Position numbers and translations under genes: made by a program
Notes under the pieces: generated by a model
Seen by the model: the letters and a program-made list of their open reading frames with translations, nothing else
Told to the model about the DNA's origin: nothing
Database searches by the model: none
Shown here: positions 28,327 to 38,235 of the stretch, piece after piece
Layout: the number at the start of each line of letters is the position of its first letter
How positions within the stretch are numbered: the stretch's first letter is position 1
Assembly (NCBI GenBank): GCA_029238315.1
Contig: JAQWGI010000015.1
Location: forward strand, 79,585-143,584
Source of the DNA: Polaribacter sp.
GTDB taxonomy: Bacteria > Bacteroidota > Bacteroidia > Flavobacteriales > Flavobacteriaceae
Length of the DNA stretch: 64,000 bases
Direction: 5' to 3'

Positions 28327-29349
28327 ATGAATCAATCTCACAAAACTTTAGGAGAGTTTATAATTGATAATCAAAATCATTTTCAATACTCTTCTGGAGA
28401 GTTATCTCGTTTAATTAATTCGATAAGATTAGCTGCAAAAGTAGTAAACCATGAAATTAGAAAAGCAGGGTTGGTTGATATTACTGGCGCTTCTGGTGAT
28501 GTAAATATTCAAGGTGAAACGCAACAAAAATTAGATGTTTTAGCAAATGATTTGTTTAAACAAACGATCATTAATAGAGAAATTGTTTGTGGAATTGCAA
28601 GCGAAGAAGAAGATGATTTTGTAATTGTAGAAGGTAAAAATAAAACAAACCAAAACAAATATGTATTGTTGATGGATCCATTAGATGGTTCGTCAAACAT
28701 AGATGTAAATGTTTCTGTTGGTACAATTTTTTCTATTTATAGACGTGTTTCTCCAGACGGAACTCCAGTTACAAAAGAAGATTTTTTACAAAAAGGAAGC
28801 GAGCAAGTTGCTGCAGGTTATGTTGCATACGGAACATCAACAATGTTAGTTTTTACAACAGGAAATGGTGTAAACGGATTTACGTTAAATCCAGCAATTG
28901 GAACTTTTTATTTATCGCACCCTAACATTACTTTTCCAGAAATCGGAAAAATATATTCTGTAAATGAAGGAAATTATGTGCACTTTCCAAAAGGGGTAAA
29001 AGAATATTTAAAATACTGCCAGGAAGAAAAAGAAAACAGGCCCTATACTTCTAGATACATTGGTTCTTTGGTAACAGATTTTCATCGAAACATGATCAAA
29101 GGCGGCATCTATCTTTATCCAACAAGTAAAATTGGGCCGAAAGGCAAATTGCGCTTGCTTTACGAATGTAATCCAATGGCGTTTTTGGCAGAACAAGCAG
29201 GAGGAAAAGCTTCAGACGGGTACAAAAGAATTTTAGACCTAGAGCCAACTGAGCTGCACCAACGTGTTCCTTTTTTCTGTGGATGTGAAAAAATGGTAAC
29301 AAAAGCAGAAGCGTTTATGGGAAGGTATCCAGAAGATGCAAATTATTAG
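28327..29349 (+). CDS. fbp: Fructose-1,6-bisphosphatase, class 1
   Basis: The 340-residue protein has the metal-binding motif [15 protein letters not shown] (about residues 115-129), EEEDDF upstream of it, the substrate loop [20 protein letters not shown] and [14 protein letters not shown]. It dephosphorylates fructose-1,6-bisphosphate in gluconeogenesis. Length is typical of the bacterial class 1 enzyme. It is monocistronic and divergent from the GNAT gene. Confidence 0.97.
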   Translation: MNQSHKTLGEFIIDNQNHFQYSSGELSRLINSIRLAAKVVNHEIRKAGLVDITGASGDVNIQGETQQKLDVLANDLFKQTIINREIVCGIASEEEDDFVIVEGKNKTNQNKYVLLMDPLDGSSNIDVNVSVGTIFSIYRRVSPDGTPVTKEDFLQKGSEQVAAGYVAYGTSTMLVFTTGNGVNGFTLNPAIGTFYLSHPNITFPEIGKIYSVNEGNYVHFPKGVKEYLKYCQEEKENRPYTSRYIGSLVTDFHRNMIKGGIYLYPTSKIGPKGKLRLLYECNPMAFLAEQAGGKASDGYKRILDLEPTELHQRVPFFCGCEKMVTKAEAFMGRYPEDANY

Positions 29350-29406
29350 AAACTAATTTCTATAATTTTTTCTTATATCAACATAAAAAATCAAAACCAA
29401 CACAAC

Positions 29407-29437
29407 TTGTTGGTCCAGGTATTTTCAATTAAATTTG
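29407..29437 (+). promoter_or_regulatory. Promoter of the superoxide dismutase gene
   Basis: TTG at 29407-29409 and TAAATTTG at 29430-29437 are spaced by 20 bases, matching the Bacteroidetes vegetative promoter. The leader to the ATG at 29500 would be about 57 bases. Confidence 0.7.
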
Positions 29438-29499
29438 TAAAAATAGTAAATCAGAATTCACCTGAGAAACAATAAATTTAATCATTAAAACAAATAATT

Positions 29500-30108
29500 A
29501 TGGCTTTTACATTACCAGAATTAGGATACGCGTATGACGCTTTAGAACCAAATATTGACGCAAGAACGATGGAGATTCATCACAGCAAACATCATCAAGG
29601 TTATACAAACAACTTAAACAATGCCATTACAGGAACTGCACTAGAAGGTAAATCTATAGAAGGTATTTTGACCAACTTAGACATGAGCAACGGAGCTGTT
29701 AGAAATAATGGTGGAGGTTTTTACAACCATTCTTTATTTTGGTCTGTTATGAACCCAAACGATAAAGGTGCTCTTTCTGGCGATTTAAAAGATGCTATTG
29801 AAGCTGCTTATGGTTCTAAGGAGGCTTTTATGGAAGCTTTTTCTAAAGCAGCAGCTACTCAATTTGGTTCTGGCTGGGCTTGGTTGTGTGTTCACAAAGG
29901 CGGAAAAGTAGAAATTTGTGCTACTCCAAATCAAGACAATCCATTAATGCCAGGTGTTGCTTGTGAGGGAACTCCGATTTTAGGATTGGATGTTTGGGAG
30001 CATGCTTATTACTTAAACTACCAAAACAGAAGACCAGATTATATCAATGCATTTTTTAATGTAATTAACTGGAACGAAGTGCAAAAAAGATATACAGCTG
30101 CTAAATAA
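29500..30108 (+). CDS. Superoxide dismutase, Fe/Mn family
   Basis: The 202-residue enzyme has all four metal ligand regions: [12 protein letters not shown] near residues 25-36, [11 protein letters not shown], and [18 protein letters not shown] (Asp and His). It disproportionates superoxide in the cytoplasm. Iron versus manganese use cannot be told safely from these motifs. It has its own promoter and is followed by a palindromic terminator shared with the convergent purF-like gene. Confidence 0.96.
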   Translation: MAFTLPELGYAYDALEPNIDARTMEIHHSKHHQGYTNNLNNAITGTALEGKSIEGILTNLDMSNGAVRNNGGGFYNHSLFWSVMNPNDKGALSGDLKDAIEAAYGSKEAFMEAFSKAAATQFGSGWAWLCVHKGGKVEICATPNQDNPLMPGVACEGTPILGLDVWEHAYYLNYQNRRPDYINAFFNVINWNEVQKRYTAAK

Positions 30109-30155
30109 GCAAGGCAGTCACTTATAGAATGGTGAGTCTTAGAAGCTCATTCATG

Positions 30156-30185
30156 AAAAAAGCATCCTAATTAGGATGCTTTTTT
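30156..30185. terminator. Bidirectional terminator after sod and the purF-like gene
   Basis: AAAAAAGCATCCTAA and TTAGGATGCTTTTTT form a perfect palindrome between the two convergent genes. Confidence 0.88.
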
Positions 30186-30204
30186 ATGCTATACGATTAA
30201 AAAC

Positions 30205-32103
30205 TTAATAAGCTCTTTCGTTGTTACCTTCATAGAAATTGATGAATGCTTGGTTTACCACACGATGCCCACCGTCTGTTGGATAATCTCCTGTAAAATA
30301 CCAATCTCCTAAATTGTCGGGACACGCAATATGCAAGTTTTCTACAGATTGATAAATCACCTCAACCGAAGCATTAATAGCATCCGTTTTTAACATTTCT
30401 GCAATCTTAGCAGATACTTGTTCCCTGCTAAATGGTGCATAAATTTCCTTTACATGATTTATAATTTCACTATCTGGCTTGTCTTTTTGAGCAATTGATT
30501 TTTGATATACTTCATCTACAATATGGTACTGATTGGTTTCTTTTAACAAGTCCAATGCGGCTCTAAAAGCAATAAAATCCTCAATTTTTGCCATGTCAAT
30601 TCCGTAGCAATCTGGGTATCGAATTTGAGGTGCCGAAGAAACCACAACAATTTTCTTTGGATTTAAACGGTCTAAAATTTTAATAATACTTTTCTTTAAG
30701 GTAGTTCCTCTAACAATACTATCGTCTATAATTACCAAGTTGTCGGTTGGTTTTACAACACCGTAAGTTACGTCATACACATGCGCAACCAAATCGTCTC
30801 TAGAATTATCATCTGCAATAAACGTTCTTAATTTTGCGTCTTTAATGGCAATTTTTTCAAAACGTGGTCTTTCTGATAAAATTTCAGTTACTTTTTCTGC
30901 GGATAATTTAGTGCCACCTGCTAAAATTTTAGCTGTTTTTTGTTGATTTAATACATCTTCTGCAGCTTCTGTCATTCCGTAAAACGAAGTTTCTGCTGTG
31001 TTTGGAATGTAAGAAAAAACCGAATTGGTAATGTCGTTGTCAATCGATTTTAATATTTCTGGAAATACTAGTTTTCCTAAGTTTTTTCGTTCTTCATAAA
31101 TAGACGCATCACTCCCTCTAGAAAAATAAATACGCTCAAAAGAACAGGCCTTTTTCTCTTTCTGATCTAAAATAGATTTTACATCAATTTGTCCATCTTT
31201 TTTAATAATCAATGCATGTCCTCTTTCTAATTCTTGCACTCTATCAATAGCAACATTAAAAACCGTCTGAATTACAGGTCTTTCTGAGGCAACCACCACA
31301 ACTTCATCATCTTGATAATAAAAAGTAGGTCTAATTCCGTTAGGATCTCTTAAAACAAATGCGTCTCCATGACCCACTAAACCAGCCATTGCATAACCGC
31401 CATCCCAGTTTTTAGCAGAACGTTGTAAAACATTTTGCAAATCTAAATGCTCTTCTATAAATGGCGAAGCATCTTTTTTATTAAAACCAGCTTCTTTTGC
31501 TTTTGTATACAAACCAGCAACTTCATCTTCTAAAAAGTGCCCAATTTTTTCCATGACAGTTACTGTATCTGTAAACTCTTTTGGATGCTGTCCTAATTCT
31601 ATTAATTCTTCTAGTAGCTGTTTAGAATTGGTCATATTAAAATTACCGGCAACAATTAAATTTTGATGTTTCCAGTTAGACTGACGTAAAAAAGGATGCA
31701 CACTTTCGATGCTATTTTTACCAAAAGTTCCGTAACGAACATGGCCTAGAAACAAATTACCTAAATACGGCATGTTTTCTTCTTGCCAAGCAACATCGTC
31801 TTTTTTAGAGGGATTTTCTTCTAAAACACCATTTAAGCGATCGTTAATTTGCCCAAAAATATCTTGAATGGGTTGCGACTGATTAGAGCGAACTCTACTG
31901 ATATATCTAGTGCCTGGATTTACGTTAAACTTAACACTTGCAAAACCAGCACCATCTTGCCCACGGTTATGCTGCTTTTCCATTAACAAATACATTTTGT
32001 TAATTCCGTAAAAGGCAGTTCCGTATTTGTCTTTATAATATTGTAACGGTTTTAACAATCTTACCATTGCAATTCCACATTCGTGTTTTAAAGCATCACT
32101 CAT
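30205..32103 (-). CDS. Amidophosphoribosyltransferase-like (PurF family) protein
   Basis: The 632-residue protein has a class II glutamine amidotransferase domain with its nucleophile as Cys9 after a short propeptide (LKHECGIAMVRLL) and the later HVRYGTFG. A type I PRTase domain has the PRPP loop LVIIDDSIVRGTTLKKS. It is over 100 residues longer than canonical PurF (about 500), with an extended C-terminus. It probably makes phosphoribosylamine from PRPP and glutamine, or is a second paralogue known in Bacteroidetes. A PfkB-family kinase gene lies just upstream, separated by a terminator. Confidence 0.88.
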   Translation of the reverse strand: MSDALKHECGIAMVRLLKPLQYYKDKYGTAFYGINKMYLLMEKQHNRGQDGAGFASVKFNVNPGTRYISRVRSNQSQPIQDIFGQINDRLNGVLEENPSKKDDVAWQEENMPYLGNLFLGHVRYGTFGKNSIESVHPFLRQSNWKHQNLIVAGNFNMTNSKQLLEELIELGQHPKEFTDTVTVMEKIGHFLEDEVAGLYTKAKEAGFNKKDASPFIEEHLDLQNVLQRSAKNWDGGYAMAGLVGHGDAFVLRDPNGIRPTFYYQDDEVVVVASERPVIQTVFNVAIDRVQELERGHALIIKKDGQIDVKSILDQKEKKACSFERIYFSRGSDASIYEERKNLGKLVFPEILKSIDNDITNSVFSYIPNTAETSFYGMTEAAEDVLNQQKTAKILAGGTKLSAEKVTEILSERPRFEKIAIKDAKLRTFIADDNSRDDLVAHVYDVTYGVVKPTDNLVIIDDSIVRGTTLKKSIIKILDRLNPKKIVVVSSAPQIRYPDCYGIDMAKIEDFIAFRAALDLLKETNQYHIVDEVYQKSIAQKDKPDSEIINHVKEIYAPFSREQVSAKIAEMLKTDAINASVEVIYQSVENLHIACPDNLGDWYFTGDYPTDGGHRVVNQAFINFYEGNNERAY

Positions 32104-32132
32104 TTTAAAGTCAGTTATTTAGTATTTTTTTA

Positions 32133-32162
32133 TAAAAAAAATCCGCAGCAAAAAGCGCGGAT
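32133..32162 (-). terminator. Terminator of the PfkB kinase gene
   Basis: On the minus strand, ATCCGC pairs with GCGGAT around a GC-closed loop and is followed by eight T. It lies 7 bases past the kinase stop at 32169 and before the purF-like gene. Confidence 0.8.
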
Positions 32163-32168
32163 GTTTGT

Positions 32169-33095
32169 TTATGAAATTTCTATATCAAATTGTGTAAGTT
32201 GCTTAAACGCGTTTAAGCGTTCTTTTACTTCGTTTGCTGTTAATTTCTCCATGCGTTGTGTTCCAAATTTTTCAACACAAAAAGAGGCTAGGTTAGAGCC
32301 GTATATAATGGCGTTTTTCATGTTATCAAAAGAAATATCTTTTGTTTTTGCTAAGTAGCCGCAAAAGCCACCAGCAAAGGTATCTCCTGCGCCTGTTGGG
32401 TCAAAAACTTCAGCTAAAGGTAAGGCTGGTGCAAAAAACATTTTGTCTTCGTTAAATAATAAAGCGCCGTGTTCTCCTTTTTTGATGACCACATATTTTG
32501 GACCCATTTTATGAATTTTCTTAGCGGCATTTACCAAAGAATATTCGCCAGATAATTGCCTAGCTTCTTCATCGTTAATGGTAATAACATCTACTCTTTT
32601 TAGTACCGTATGTAAATCGTCTAAAGCAATATCCATCCAAAAATTCATGGTATCCAAAACCACTAATTTTGGTTTTTCTGTCATTTGATCTAATACAGAA
32701 GCTTGTGTTAGCGGGTGTAAATTACCCAACATTACAATAGCTGCATCTTTAAATTTTTCTGGAACTACTGGCTGAAAATGCTCTAGAACATTTAATTCCG
32801 TAATTAACGTATCACGAGAATTCATGTCGTTATGATATTTACCGCTCCAAAAGAATGTTTTTCCGTTAGGGTCTATTTCAATTCCATCAGTATTAATGCC
32901 TTTCGCATTCATCATTTTAATATCTGAATCTAAAAAGTCAGCTCCAACCACAGATACAACTCCGGTTTCTACACCAAACTGACTTGCAGCCAAGCCTACA
33001 TAGGTGCCAGAACCTCCTAATATTTTATCTGTTTTGCCAAAAGGCGTTTCTATAGCATCAAAAGCTACGGTACCAACTGCTAATAATTTACTCAT
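32169..33095 (-). CDS. PfkB/ribokinase-family sugar or nucleoside kinase
   Basis: The 308-residue protein has the family's glycine-rich N-terminal motif (GGSGTYVGLAASQFG) and the catalytic C-terminal signature DPTGAGDTFAGGFCGYLA with Asp as base. It phosphorylates a sugar or nucleoside with ATP; the neighbouring PRPP-utilising PurF-like gene makes a purine-related substrate possible but not shown. It is divergent from sufE. Confidence 0.88.
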   Translation of the reverse strand: MSKLLAVGTVAFDAIETPFGKTDKILGGSGTYVGLAASQFGVETGVVSVVGADFLDSDIKMMNAKGINTDGIEIDPNGKTFFWSGKYHNDMNSRDTLITELNVLEHFQPVVPEKFKDAAIVMLGNLHPLTQASVLDQMTEKPKLVVLDTMNFWMDIALDDLHTVLKRVDVITINDEEARQLSGEYSLVNAAKKIHKMGPKYVVIKKGEHGALLFNEDKMFFAPALPLAEVFDPTGAGDTFAGGFCGYLAKTKDISFDNMKNAIIYGSNLASFCVEKFGTQRMEKLTANEVKERLNAFKQLTQFDIEIS

Positions 33096-33112
33096 TTGTT
33101 ATTTATTATTCT

Positions 33113-33120
33113 TAATTTTG
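33113..33120 (+). promoter_or_regulatory. -7 box upstream of sufE
   Basis: TAATTTTG matches TAnnTTTG, 48 bases before the sufE ATG. The nearest TTG (33096-33098) is 14 bases away, closer than standard. Confidence 0.4.
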
Positions 33121-33168
33121 CAGTATTACAAAATCAGTCATTAGACTGTGCAAAAATAAGTTTTATAA

Positions 33169-33585
33169 ATGACTATTAAAGAAATACAAGAAGAAATTAT
33201 TGACGAGTTTTCGATGTTTGATGATTGGATGGAACGTTACGAATACATCATCGATTTAGGGAAATCTTTACCACTAATAGACTCGCGTTTTAAACTAGAT
33301 GAAAACTTGATTAAGGGATGTCAATCCAAAGTTTGGCTTCATTCTAATTTACAAAACGACAAACTTGTTTTTACTGCCGATAGCGACGCTATTTTAACAA
33401 AAGGAATTGTGGCGCTTTTATTACGCGTTTTTTCTGATCAAAAAGCGGCAGATATTTTAGCGGCAGACACAAACTTTATTGATGAAATTGGACTGAAAGA
33501 GCATTTAAGTCCAACAAGAGCAAATGGATTAGTTTCTATGTTAAAACAAATAAAAATATATGCAATTGCATTACAATCAAAATAA
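33169..33585 (+). CDS. sufE: Cysteine desulfuration protein SufE
   Basis: The 138-residue protein has the SufE signature with active Cys51 in LIKGCQSKVWLHS, which takes persulfide sulfur from the cysteine desulfurase SufS and hands it to the SufBCD scaffold. Length is typical. It is followed 10 bases later by a MIP18-family Fe-S assembly protein, so the pair forms a small Fe-S cluster operon away from the rest of suf. Confidence 0.94.
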   Translation: MTIKEIQEEIIDEFSMFDDWMERYEYIIDLGKSLPLIDSRFKLDENLIKGCQSKVWLHSNLQNDKLVFTADSDAILTKGIVALLLRVFSDQKAADILAADTNFIDEIGLKEHLSPTRANGLVSMLKQIKIYAIALQSK

Positions 33586-33595
33586 AAAATAGAAG

Positions 33596-33916
33596 ATGAC
33601 TGAAGCAGAATTAGAAGTAGTTGGAGATAAAATTGTAAACGTAATTAAAACAATTTATGATCCGGAAATCCCTGTTGATATCTACGAGTTAGGATTAATT
33701 TATGATGTTTTTGTAAACGAAGATAATGATGCAAAAATTTTAATGACTTTAACTTCACCTAATTGCCCTGTAGCAGAATCTTTACCAAGAGAAGTAGAAG
33801 ATAAAGTAATGTCTTTAAAGGAAATTAACAACGCAGAGGTAGAGATTACATTTGACCCAACTTGGACGCAAGAAATGATGAGTGAAGAAGCAAAGTTAGA
33901 ATTAGGAATGCTTTAA
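33596..33916 (+). CDS. MIP18/DUF59-family SUF Fe-S assembly protein
   Basis: The 106-residue protein has the DUF59 pattern: IYDPEIPVDIYELGLIYDV and the cysteine motif LTSPNCPVAESLP. Proteins of this type (SufT-like) help mature Fe-S proteins. It follows sufE by 10 bases. Confidence 0.88.
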   Translation: MTEAELEVVGDKIVNVIKTIYDPEIPVDIYELGLIYDVFVNEDNDAKILMTLTSPNCPVAESLPREVEDKVMSLKEINNAEVEITFDPTWTQEMMSEEAKLELGML

Positions 33917-34005
33917 ATTTGTGATTAGTACTTAGTGGTTTGTGATTAGTAGGTTGTATTTAGCAAAAATTACAAAAACCACACAACTTTGAAACTTAAA
34001 GAAAA

Positions 34006-34512
34006 ATGGAGGAAATAATTAACAGAGTTGCAAAAAGCAAACTAAAAACATTCGATTTAGAGGAGGTATATCCAGAAGGGAAACGAGTCTTATTTGATAT
34101 AAAAGATTGGTTATTTCAAGAACAAATCTTAAAAGAAAAAGATTTTAGAGCTTCCGTAAAAAACCATGATTGGTCTCAATACAAAAACTCTTTTATTGCA
34201 ATAACTTGTTCTGTAGACGCCATCATACCTTCTTGGGCGTTTATGTTAGTTGCAGCAGAAGTAAATCTACATGCAAAAAAAGTAATTGTAGGGAATTTAG
34301 AATTATTAGAAACTGTTATTTATCAAGAATTAATTTCTTTTATAGATTTCAAAGAATTTGAAGACGTACCTGTTATTATTAAAGGATGTTCCGAAAAACC
34401 AATTCCAGCTTCTGCTTTTGCTTTTTTAATTGCAAAATTACAGCCCATTGCCAGTTCTATTCTTTTTGGCGAAGCTTGCTCTTCAGTTCCCTTATACAAA
34501 GCTGTTAAATAA
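34006..34512 (+). CDS. DUF2480 family protein
   Basis: The 168-residue cytoplasmic protein (ending GEACSSVPLYKAVK) matches my memory of DUF2480, a Bacteroidetes family that commonly sits beside sufE and the MIP18-family gene. It contains a Cys near the C-terminus (FGEACSS) and one in KGCSEKP, which could fit a sulfur or metal role. The function is not known; linkage suggests Fe-S biogenesis. Confidence 0.8.
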   Translation: MEEIINRVAKSKLKTFDLEEVYPEGKRVLFDIKDWLFQEQILKEKDFRASVKNHDWSQYKNSFIAITCSVDAIIPSWAFMLVAAEVNLHAKKVIVGNLELLETVIYQELISFIDFKEFEDVPVIIKGCSEKPIPASAFAFLIAKLQPIASSILFGEACSSVPLYKAVK

Positions 34513-34568
34513 TTTTTTTTGTTCTTTAAAACCCCTTATTTTTACCGCTTAATTTTTGTGAAGTACAA

Positions 34569-35426
34569 ATGAAAAAACTCCTTTTAAGCTATTTATTATT
34601 GATCTCTGTAATTGGTTTTTCGCAAGAGAAAAAAATCGATAGTGTTGAGGTGGTTTCTAAATGGAAAATTGTTGGACAGTTTTCTTTTTTATTTAATCAA
34701 TCTACTTTTACTGAATGGAAAGCAGGTGGTGAAAATACCATTGCTGCAAACATCGGAGTTAATTATGACTTAAATTATAATGGGGGAAGATGGAACTGGG
34801 ATAATAGAATTATTTCAGTTTACGGATTAAGTGATGTTAAAAACTCTGGAGTTCGTAAAACTAGTGATCGTTTTGAATACAACTCCTTACTCGGTTTAAA
34901 GTATAATAAAAATTGGTTTATGTCTTTTTTCTTAAACTTTAAAACGCAATATGCCCAAGGATTTAATTACAAAACTTCTCCAAGAACACTCATTTCTGAT
35001 TTCTTTTCACCCGCGTATCTTTCATTTGGACCCGGAGTGTTGTGGAAAAAATCTGACAATATTACCTTAAATATTGCGCCTGCAACAGCAAGATATACTT
35101 TTGTAAATGACCGATTCTCGGGAAAATATGGTGTAGATCCAGGGGAAAATGTAAAATTTGCATTAGGGTTTAGTTTATCTGCCTATTTAAACTTTAATTT
35201 ATCAGAAAATATTAGCCTACAAAATATTATTGCTTTGTATTCTAACTACCTTCTAAATGCACAAAATATAGATATAGATTATCAAGCTAAATTTTCAATT
35301 GATGTGAATAGATATATGACCGTTGATGTTCTTTTACATACTTTGGTTGACGATAATGCATCAAGTAGAGTTCAATTTAAAGAAATTTTTGGTTTAGGTC
35401 TTAAATATATTTTTCACAAACGGTAA
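34569..35426 (+). CDS. DUF3078 family outer-membrane-like protein (copy 1)
   Basis: The 285-residue protein has a signal peptide (MKKLLLSYLLLISVIGFSQ) and then a beta-rich body starting SKWKIVGQFSFLFNQSTFTE with WKAGGENTIAANIG, and ending FGLGLKYIFHKR, as in small outer-membrane barrels. It is DUF3078. The next gene is a clear paralogue in the same order of motifs. Function unknown. Confidence 0.85.
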   Translation: MKKLLLSYLLLISVIGFSQEKKIDSVEVVSKWKIVGQFSFLFNQSTFTEWKAGGENTIAANIGVNYDLNYNGGRWNWDNRIISVYGLSDVKNSGVRKTSDRFEYNSLLGLKYNKNWFMSFFLNFKTQYAQGFNYKTSPRTLISDFFSPAYLSFGPGVLWKKSDNITLNIAPATARYTFVNDRFSGKYGVDPGENVKFALGFSLSAYLNFNLSENISLQNIIALYSNYLLNAQNIDIDYQAKFSIDVNRYMTVDVLLHTLVDDNASSRVQFKEIFGLGLKYIFHKR

Positions 35427-35486
35427 TTTTTTTTGTGACTTTCTAGGTGAGTTGCATTTTACAACATGAGATTAAATTTTTAAAAA

Positions 35487-36320
35487 ATGATAAAGAAAAT
35501 TACTTACGCATTACTCTTTATTTCTGCAGCTCAAATGCAAGGGCAAGGTGCAGCAGATAGTAATTGGAGAAAAACCGGAAATATTTCTTTTCTAGTAAAT
35601 CAATCTTCTTTTTCTAATTGGATAGCTGGAGGAGAAAATACCGCTGCTGGAAATTTAGGAATCAACTATAATTTTAATTACTCTAAAGAAAATACAACTT
35701 GGGATAATAAAATAGTTTTTGCCTACGGATTAAATAATATAAAAGGGAATGGCACTAGAAAAACAGACGATCGATTTGAATTTAACTCTTTATACGGTAA
35801 AAAAGCTTCAGGCAACTGGTCTTATTCTGCTTTTGTGAATTTTAAAACACAATTTACAAATGGGTATGATTACAAAACAACTCCAGAAACAAAAACTTCG
35901 GCCTTCTTTGCACCAGGATATTTAAGTTCCGGAATAGGTGTTTTATGGAAAAAGCATGATAATTTTAAAATAAACGTGTCGCCTTTAACTTCAAAAATTA
36001 CCATGGTATCAGATGAGTTTTCTGGGTACTACGGAACAGATTTAGGAGAAAATACTCGTTATGAATTTGGTTTTAACGCTTCATTAAATTACAAAAACAC
36101 CGTGATGGAAAACATTACAATGGAGCATGTTTTAAATGCATACACCAACTACATAGAAAATCCAACAAATATCGATTTAGACTATCAATTAAACATTGTA
36201 ATGCAAATTAACAAGTACTTATCTACTAATTTAAATTTACACACCATTGTAGATGATAATGCTTCAAGCAAAGTGCAATTTAAAGAAGTTTTTGGATTAG
36301 GTGTTAATTATATTTTTTAG
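35487..36320 (+). CDS. DUF3078 family outer-membrane-like protein (copy 2)
   Basis: The 277-residue protein repeats the architecture of its neighbour: signal peptide, NISFLVNQSSFSNW, WIAGGENTAAGNLGINY, a conserved VDDNASSKVQFKEVFGLG segment and a final aromatic IF. The two share their framework residues throughout, so they arose by tandem duplication. It follows copy 1 by 60 bases. Function unknown. Confidence 0.85.
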   Translation: MIKKITYALLFISAAQMQGQGAADSNWRKTGNISFLVNQSSFSNWIAGGENTAAGNLGINYNFNYSKENTTWDNKIVFAYGLNNIKGNGTRKTDDRFEFNSLYGKKASGNWSYSAFVNFKTQFTNGYDYKTTPETKTSAFFAPGYLSSGIGVLWKKHDNFKINVSPLTSKITMVSDEFSGYYGTDLGENTRYEFGFNASLNYKNTVMENITMEHVLNAYTNYIENPTNIDLDYQLNIVMQINKYLSTNLNLHTIVDDNASSKVQFKEVFGLGVNYIF

Positions 36321-36404
36321 TTTTTTGAAAAAAATAGAGAAACGTAAGCATTTCTTATCTTCAAAATTTCTTTTTTCACTATATTTATCTTTCTAAATCA
36401 AATT

Positions 36405-37490
36405 ATGACACTCTTACTTGCTTTTGCAACACTTTCTATTTTCTTTTCGTTCTTCTGTTCCATTCTTGAAGCCGTTTTATTAAGTGTTACACCAACATTT
36501 ATTAGAATAAAAAAAAAGGAAAAGAAACCTTTTGCTAATAAACTAGAAGAGTTAAAGAATGACGTAGACAAGCCGTTAATTGCCATTTTAACTTTAAATA
36601 CAGTTGCGCATACTGTGGGTGCAATTTTAGTAGGCGTACAAGCAGAAAAACTACCTTATAAAATAGAGTTTTTAGGGTTTAATATTGTAGGCGTTGTTTC
36701 AGCAATTATGACGGTTTTAATTTTAATTGTTTCAGAAATTATTCCCAAAACAATTGGCGCAACTCATTGGCAAAAGTTAGCAGGTTTTAGTACTACTGCT
36801 CTTAACATGCTGCTTTTTATTTTTAAATGGACGGGGATTTTGTGGTTTTTACAATTATTTACAAAGCTTTTTGGGCAATCTGCACATCAATCTGTGTTAA
36901 GTAGAGAAGCTTTTTCTGCAATGACAGATATTGCAGAACAAGAAGGCGTTTTTCAAGAATCAGAAAGCAAAGTCATAAAAAATTTACTCAACTTTAAAGA
37001 GGTTTTAGTAAAAGATATCATGACACCTAGAACGGTTTTAAAATCTACTGATGAAACACAAACTATTCAAGAATTTTTTAATCAAAATCCTAATTTGCGC
37101 TTTTCAAGAATTCCGTTATATGAAGAAAATTCTGAGCATATCACAGGATACTTTTTAAAAGATCAACTTTTAGAGGCCATCATAAACGGAAAGGGAAACA
37201 ATCAACTTAAAGAAATTAAAAGACCCATCTTAGTTACGGAAAGAAGTTTGCCAATACCTGATTTGTTTGAACAGTTAATTGAGCAAAGAGAACATATTGC
37301 TTTGGTTGTAGATGAATATGGTTCTGTTAGTGGTTTGGTTACCCAAGAAGACATGATAGAAACCTTATTAGGACTAGAAATTATGGATGAAAGCGATACG
37401 ATTGAAGATCTTCAGGTTTTGGCAAGAAAAAGCTGGGAAAGAAGAGCAAAACGTCTGGGGATTATTGATGATTTTGATTCTTTAAAATAA
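36405..37490 (+). CDS. CNNM/CorC-type transporter (DUF21 plus CBS pair)
   Basis: The 361-residue protein has an N-terminal DUF21 membrane domain (about residues 1-165, with NTVAHTVGAILVG and IVSEIIPKTIGA) and a cytosolic CBS pair (about 200-330; VKDIMTPRTVLK, VVDEYGSVSGLVTQEDM). Members export or sense magnesium and cobalt at the inner membrane. It lacks the extra CorC_HlyC domain. Its stop codon directly abuts the stop of the convergent gene. Confidence 0.88.
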   Translation: MTLLLAFATLSIFFSFFCSILEAVLLSVTPTFIRIKKKEKKPFANKLEELKNDVDKPLIAILTLNTVAHTVGAILVGVQAEKLPYKIEFLGFNIVGVVSAIMTVLILIVSEIIPKTIGATHWQKLAGFSTTALNMLLFIFKWTGILWFLQLFTKLFGQSAHQSVLSREAFSAMTDIAEQEGVFQESESKVIKNLLNFKEVLVKDIMTPRTVLKSTDETQTIQEFFNQNPNLRFSRIPLYEENSEHITGYFLKDQLLEAIINGKGNNQLKEIKRPILVTERSLPIPDLFEQLIEQREHIALVVDEYGSVSGLVTQEDMIETLLGLEIMDESDTIEDLQVLARKSWERRAKRLGIIDDFDSLK

Positions 37491-38216
37491 CTACCAACTT
37501 GCCTTTGTAAACCATTTTAAATCAAACAATTTCTGGTTTAAAACAGGAGTTTCAATATTTTCATACACTTCTTTCATGTTTATTTTACCGTTAGTAAGAA
37601 ACAGTACTTCTGGAGAAATATATCCATTTTGTAATGGTTGATATTTATTAAACTGAGTTTCATTAATGGTACCATTAGCCCCATATTGTATCATTCTTGT
37701 AAACAACAAGCGCTTTTTTTCTATGTAAAAATGTGTTTCTTTTTGGTTACCAACTATATAATTTTCTTTGCCTTGCCAATTAGCCGTTTCTATTTTTGAT
37801 AAATCGATATTTAAATTTACTAAATCTTGAATTGTTTTCTCTGGGCTTTGAGCATATACAGAAAAACCTAATATTAATAACGGATGGTAAAATTTTCTAG
37901 TAGAAATCTTTAATCCGTTTTTAAAGTTAGATACCGAATCGTTTTTAAAAACAATTCCAGAGCCAGAGGTAACAGAATCAAATTTTATGGCTAAGCTATT
38001 TGGTAATTTCATAGCTTCAAACCAAGTTTGTTCTTTTACAACCTCTTCTGCCTGATTAAAATAAATTGTAGCTTGTTTAAAAGTGAGTGTTTTATACCAA
38101 TCGTTCTGATATTTCTGATGCATTCTTTTTACCAATTCTTCTCCATTTTTTGGAGTTGGTGTTCTGCAAGAAAAAAATGTAATAGCAGTCACTCCAACTA
38201 AAAGCAACTGTTTCAT
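37491..38216 (-). CDS. Lipoprotein, LolA-like/outer-membrane sorting type
   Basis: The frame extends to 38255, but ATG 38216 is preferred because it gives a lipoprotein signal (MKQLLLVGVTAITFFSC, Cys17) and avoids overlap with hflX. The mature part of the 241-residue protein resembles the single-sheet LolA-type fold (YKTLTFKQATIYF, NSLAIKFDSV, KENYIVGNQKETHFYIEKKR). It may bind lipid or be a sorting factor; the exact family is not certain. It ends where the CNNM gene ends. Confidence 0.65.
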   Translation of the reverse strand: MKQLLLVGVTAITFFSCRTPTPKNGEELVKRMHQKYQNDWYKTLTFKQATIYFNQAEEVVKEQTWFEAMKLPNSLAIKFDSVTSGSGIVFKNDSVSNFKNGLKISTRKFYHPLLILGFSVYAQSPEKTIQDLVNLNIDLSKIETANWQGKENYIVGNQKETHFYIEKKRLLFTRMIQYGANGTINETQFNKYQPLQNGYISPEVLFLTNGKINMKEVYENIETPVLNQKLFDLKWFTKASW

Positions 38217-38235
38217 TGCAGTAAGATTTTTAAAA

